Origin: Fodinibacter sp963695175
GTDB taxonomy: Bacteria; Actinomycetota; Actinomycetes; Actinomycetales; Dermatophilaceae
Length of the DNA: 64,000 nt
Assembly (NCBI GenBank): GCA_963695175.1
Contig: CAVOGG010000004.1
Location: 806,001-870,000, forward strand
Direction: 5' to 3'
The notes under the pieces were generated by a model. It saw only the letters and a list, made by a program, of their open reading frames with translations. It was not told where the DNA came from and did no database searches. Positions 61,721 to 64,000 of this stretch are shown here, piece by piece; the stretch's first letter is position 1; each line of letters starts with the position of its first letter. The position numbers and the translations under genes are program-made.

Positions 61721-62266
61721 ATGGACGCTGCGATGCTGAGCGGCATGTCGGGTAACACCTGGGAGGGAACCTCCAGTGACGCGCGCTTCTTCGGGAAGGT
61801 GCGTGAGCAGAACGCCGGGGAGGTGCCGGTGAGGACAGATGATGCACGCACTTTGTCGTTGGCGGTGGCCGCTCGCGAGGACGGCTTCGAGGTCGCGCCC
61901 GATGCGCCCCTCTGGCTTTTCCTTCCGGCGGTGTGGCCGGTCGAGTCCCGGGCTTGGGTTCGCGACAACCGGATCCGAGAACTTCGCACCATGATCAACG
62001 GCCAGTGGGACGGTCTGCCTTGGGGCGCCGCGGACTACTTCGAGGTGGAGGCAAGCGAGCAGGACGTCATCCGATCGTTCGGACTGCCACCGCGGCCTCC
62101 CGGGCGGGTGTGGCTATTGCGTCCACCACCAGGAGTCAGCGACCTGGACCAGACACTCCAACTGCTGACCGAGTCAGCTCGGTCCGCCGGGGTGGCAACC
62201 GAAGTCACTCTGGAGTTCTTCGACCACACCGCTCGCACGCTGCGCGCACTTTTCGAGCCCGCATAG
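61721..62266 (+). CDS. Unrecognised 181-residue soluble protein
   Basis: Contains LWLFLPAVWPVESRAWVRDN and a FEVEASEQDVIRSFGLPPRP segment; no domain recognised. Bounded by repeats at 61677 and 62289. Confidence 0.55.
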   Translation: MDAAMLSGMSGNTWEGTSSDARFFGKVREQNAGEVPVRTDDARTLSLAVAAREDGFEVAPDAPLWLFLPAVWPVESRAWVRDNRIRELRTMINGQWDGLPWGAADYFEVEASEQDVIRSFGLPPRPPGRVWLLRPPPGVSDLDQTLQLLTESARSAGVATEVTLEFFDHTARTLRALFEPA

Positions 62267-62288
62267 GCGCCTGCGAGGCGCCCCCTGG

Positions 62289-62311
62289 GTTCCGGGTCAT
62301 GCCGCGGAGCG
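62289..62311 (+). repeat. Cassette-type repeat
   Basis: GTTCCGGGTCATGCCGCGGA; between a + gene and the 3' end of the SUKH gene. Confidence 0.5.
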
Positions 62312-62319
62312 CGTGGACG

Positions 62320-62703
62320 TTATGTGTGATCCCAACGGAATGGTTGGCCGCGAATGCGCTCGTCCAGGAACACGGCGAACGACGCGGCTTGGTAGATCGC
62401 TTCGTCCCACCGAAGGGAGTCCAGGTTCACCAGCACGACGGGGGAGTCCGCGCCGCGTAGGTCGAGCCCGATTCCCTCGCCGCCGCCGTCAGTTCCGATC
62501 AGGATCAGCCCTGGTATGAACTCGGCAACCGCGGAGTCACGATTCAGCTCGACCAGCTCTTCGACCGCGTACAGCGACAGGTGGCACCCGCCGAGGTCGC
62601 CCTCCAATCCGTCGTTGTCCTGCAGCCAGCTCGTGTAGTCCGCGGGGAAACGCACGGCCAGCGTTCGTTCCGCGAAGAGAATCGCCTCGTCTTTCGGGGT
62701 CAC
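62320..62703 (-). CDS. SMI1/KNR4 (SUKH) family immunity-type protein
   Basis: A 127-residue protein with the SUKH pattern: ERTLAVRFPADYTSWLQDND near the N terminus, LSLYAVEELVELN, and GGEGIGLDLRG. SUKH proteins are immunity proteins against many nuclease toxins; no toxin is present nearby. GTG start at 62703. Confidence 0.8.
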   Translation of the reverse strand: MTPKDEAILFAERTLAVRFPADYTSWLQDNDGLEGDLGGCHLSLYAVEELVELNRDSAVAEFIPGLILIGTDGGGEGIGLDLRGADSPVVLVNLDSLRWDEAIYQAASFAVFLDERIRGQPFRWDHT

Positions 62704-62745
62704 GGCTCGAGCATGGCGCAACCGCCAGAGCGCTGACATCCGCTC

Positions 62746-62782
62746 GCACGCACATGCCGCAGGTAAGGAGCGGTTCCTGGCG
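62746..62782 (+). repeat. Cassette-type repeat
   Basis: CGCACGCACATGCCGCAGGT, then AAGGAGCGGTTCCTGGCG; separates SUKH and SDR genes. Confidence 0.6.
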
Positions 62783-62835
62783 GCTGAAGCTGCGGTCAGG
62801 GACCGGTGATCAGCACTCCGCCTCAAGCAACGGGC

Positions 62836-63660
62836 TCAGGAGATCCAGGTGCGGGTGGTACCGAGCACACGCTCACCATCGAGGTCGGCGAGCGACATGC
62901 CGACGAAAGCGGTTGCACCGGCCGAGGTCTGCCACCGGAATGAATACGTGTCGGCCGTGGCGCACGCCGCGATGGCCGCTCCCGCATCGGCGGCGCTCTG
63001 CGCCGTGGCGAAAGCGGCCTGGGTGCGGGCGACATAGGCGGCCAGCAACCCGGCGTAGGGCCCGGGCTCCTCGGGCGGGCGCGCTACGTTGCCGACGAAG
63101 TCGGAGGCCACCGCCGCCGGTTCGACGACCGACACCCACACGCCGAATCGCTCGGCGACCACGGCCAGGGACTGCATGAACCCCTCGACCGCGAACTTGG
63201 CCCCGCAGTAGGCGTCCGCGAACGGCTGCCCGACCGCCCCTCCCACGCTCGTCACGGTCACGACGCGTCCGTAGCCGGCCTCGCGCATCCCCGGGAGCAC
63301 CAGCTTGGTGAGGGCGACGACGCCCAAGTAGTTCACCTCGAGCTGCTCACGCACCGTGTGCATGCTCAGCTGCTCGGCCGTTCCCATGCACCCGCGCCCG
63401 GCGTTGTTCACAAGCACGTCGATACGCCCGTGATCACGCAGCACACCCTCCACGCAGGCCGTCATCCCCGGCTCGTCGGTGACGTCGAGCTGCCGGACGT
63501 CGAGCTCAACTCCCGCGGCACCTGCCGCCTCCTGCAGCGCGCCTGCACGGCGTGGGTCACGCATGGTGGCGACAACGGTCATCCCCGCCCGAGCGAGGTC
63601 GACAGCCGCGACCAGACCCATCCCGCTGGAGGTGCCGGTGACGAGGGCGATGCCGGTCAT
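62836..63660 (-). CDS. Short-chain dehydrogenase/reductase
   Basis: A 274-residue classical SDR: cofactor motif TGTSSGMG near the N terminus, NNAGRG, and the catalytic Ser-Tyr-Lys in VTSVGGAVGQPFADAYCGAK (YCGAK). NAD(P)-dependent; substrate unknown. The ATG at 63660 puts the glycine motif at the standard position. Confidence 0.9.
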   Translation of the reverse strand: MTGIALVTGTSSGMGLVAAVDLARAGMTVVATMRDPRRAGALQEAAGAAGVELDVRQLDVTDEPGMTACVEGVLRDHGRIDVLVNNAGRGCMGTAEQLSMHTVREQLEVNYLGVVALTKLVLPGMREAGYGRVVTVTSVGGAVGQPFADAYCGAKFAVEGFMQSLAVVAERFGVWVSVVEPAAVASDFVGNVARPPEEPGPYAGLLAAYVARTQAAFATAQSAADAGAAIAACATADTYSFRWQTSAGATAFVGMSLADLDGERVLGTTRTWIS

Positions 63661-63739
63661 GCTGGCTTGCTCCCTGGGGTCGGGGTGATCGACCCAATGT
63701 ACGCGGCGGCCAGCGGGGCCGGCAGCGCCGCGGGCCGTC

Positions 63740-63768
63740 AACTTCCGGACATGCGGCGGACAGGGCGT
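63740..63768 (+). repeat. Cassette-type repeat
   Basis: AACTTCCGGACATGCGGCGG then ACAGGGCG; the last recognisable copy before the window end. Confidence 0.5.
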
Positions 63769-63794
63769 GACGAACATGACGAGCGAACGTGAGG

Positions 63795-63908
63795 CTACTG
63801 GCGGTTGTCCGCCGCCCAACGATTCACAGGGCCCAGCGCGTCGGCGTAGGCGATGTACCCCTTCAACCTTTCGGCCTCTGCGCCACGCGCGTTTTGCTGG
63901 AGGGCCAC
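63795..63908 (-). CDS. Possible small ORF or fragment
   Basis: Codes for a charged helix (LQQNARGAEAERLKGYIAYA, then DALGPVNRWAADNRQ) from a GTG at 63908, or as the end of a longer broken frame. No start signal. Weak. Confidence 0.3.
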   Translation of the reverse strand: MALQQNARGAEAERLKGYIAYADALGPVNRWAADNRQ

Positions 63909-63949
63909 GAGTTGCTCGCGGAGCGCGGCAAGCCCGGCAAGATGGGGCT

Positions 63950-64000
63950 GTGAGCGTCAAGATGAAGGCGGCGGTGCTCCTTGCCGTCTGGCTGGTCGCG
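63950..64000 (+). CDS. Start of a secreted or membrane protein, cut by the window end
   Basis: GTG start followed by VKMKAAVLLAVWLVA, a typical signal peptide or first membrane helix. The rest lies outside the window. Confidence 0.45.
   Translation, partial: MSVKMKAAVLLAVWLVA

Overview
The window is high-GC (visibly about 70 %) DNA from an actinobacterium that makes mycothiol. It carries mshA, a mycothiol-dependent formaldehyde dehydrogenase, carD, senX3-regX3 and DUF2516/DUF4395 genes. Gene order matches two blocks known from Mycobacterium tuberculosis (regulator-hbhA, mshA-ybjN-gpm-senX3-regX3, and lpqE-carD-ispD-ispF-cysS-rlmB), here joined. The proteins lack mycobacterial hallmarks and look more like an Intrasporangiaceae-type organism; that taxonomic placement is inference. 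Many genes start 6-9 bases after a TANNNT box, so leaderless transcription seems common.

Positions 1-36.5 kb are ordinary core chromosome. In order they hold: an Fe-S protein (ygfZ, cut by the window edge), a beta-keto acid cleavage enzyme, an XRE regulator with an HbhA-like protein, asparaginase, dtd, the mshA-ybjN-gpm group, two tandem sigma-like membrane proteins, the phosphate genes phoU/senX3/regX3 with a Pho box between them, lpqE/carD, the ispD-ispF isoprenoid genes, a formaldehyde detoxification pair, cysS-rlmB, a cluster of proline-rich small membrane proteins, a DUF4032 protein, a multi-sugar ABC ATPase with a LacI regulator, a CBS protein, a Ser/Thr kinase overlapping a ThrE-type exporter, and an LCP-family lipoprotein.

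At 36.58 kb a tRNA-Thr(TGT) gene marks the edge of an integrated region. The 3' half of the tRNA plus a tyrosine recombinase gene (about 1.25 kb) is present twice in direct orientation (36606-37853 and 42530-43778). Both recombinase copies are broken and share the same internal stop codon. Between them lie a TetR-controlled membrane protein, a second membrane protein, an MmcQ/YjbR protein, and a helix-turn-helix/nucleotidyltransferase pair with a perfect operator.

From about 37.8 kb, and most clearly from 43.7 to 63.8 kb, small mostly unrelated genes on both strands are separated by copies of a short repeat built around AACGCACTCACATGCCGC, always in the same + orientation. The gene content (GNAT, Nudix, PadR, small membrane proteins, orphan immunity-type proteins, many unknowns) and the constant repeat orientation resemble a gene-cassette array such as an integron, but no integron integrase is visible. 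Several genes in this region are broken: a GNAT, a lipoprotein, a GAF-ANTAR regulator, an anti-sigma-like ATPase and a pentapeptide protein. A decaying signalling block (57.8-61.6 kb) contains an intact Ser/Thr kinase and a SpoIIE-type phosphatase. The window ends inside the signal peptide of another gene. There are no rRNA genes or CRISPR arrays, and no gene-free stretch longer than 300 bases.
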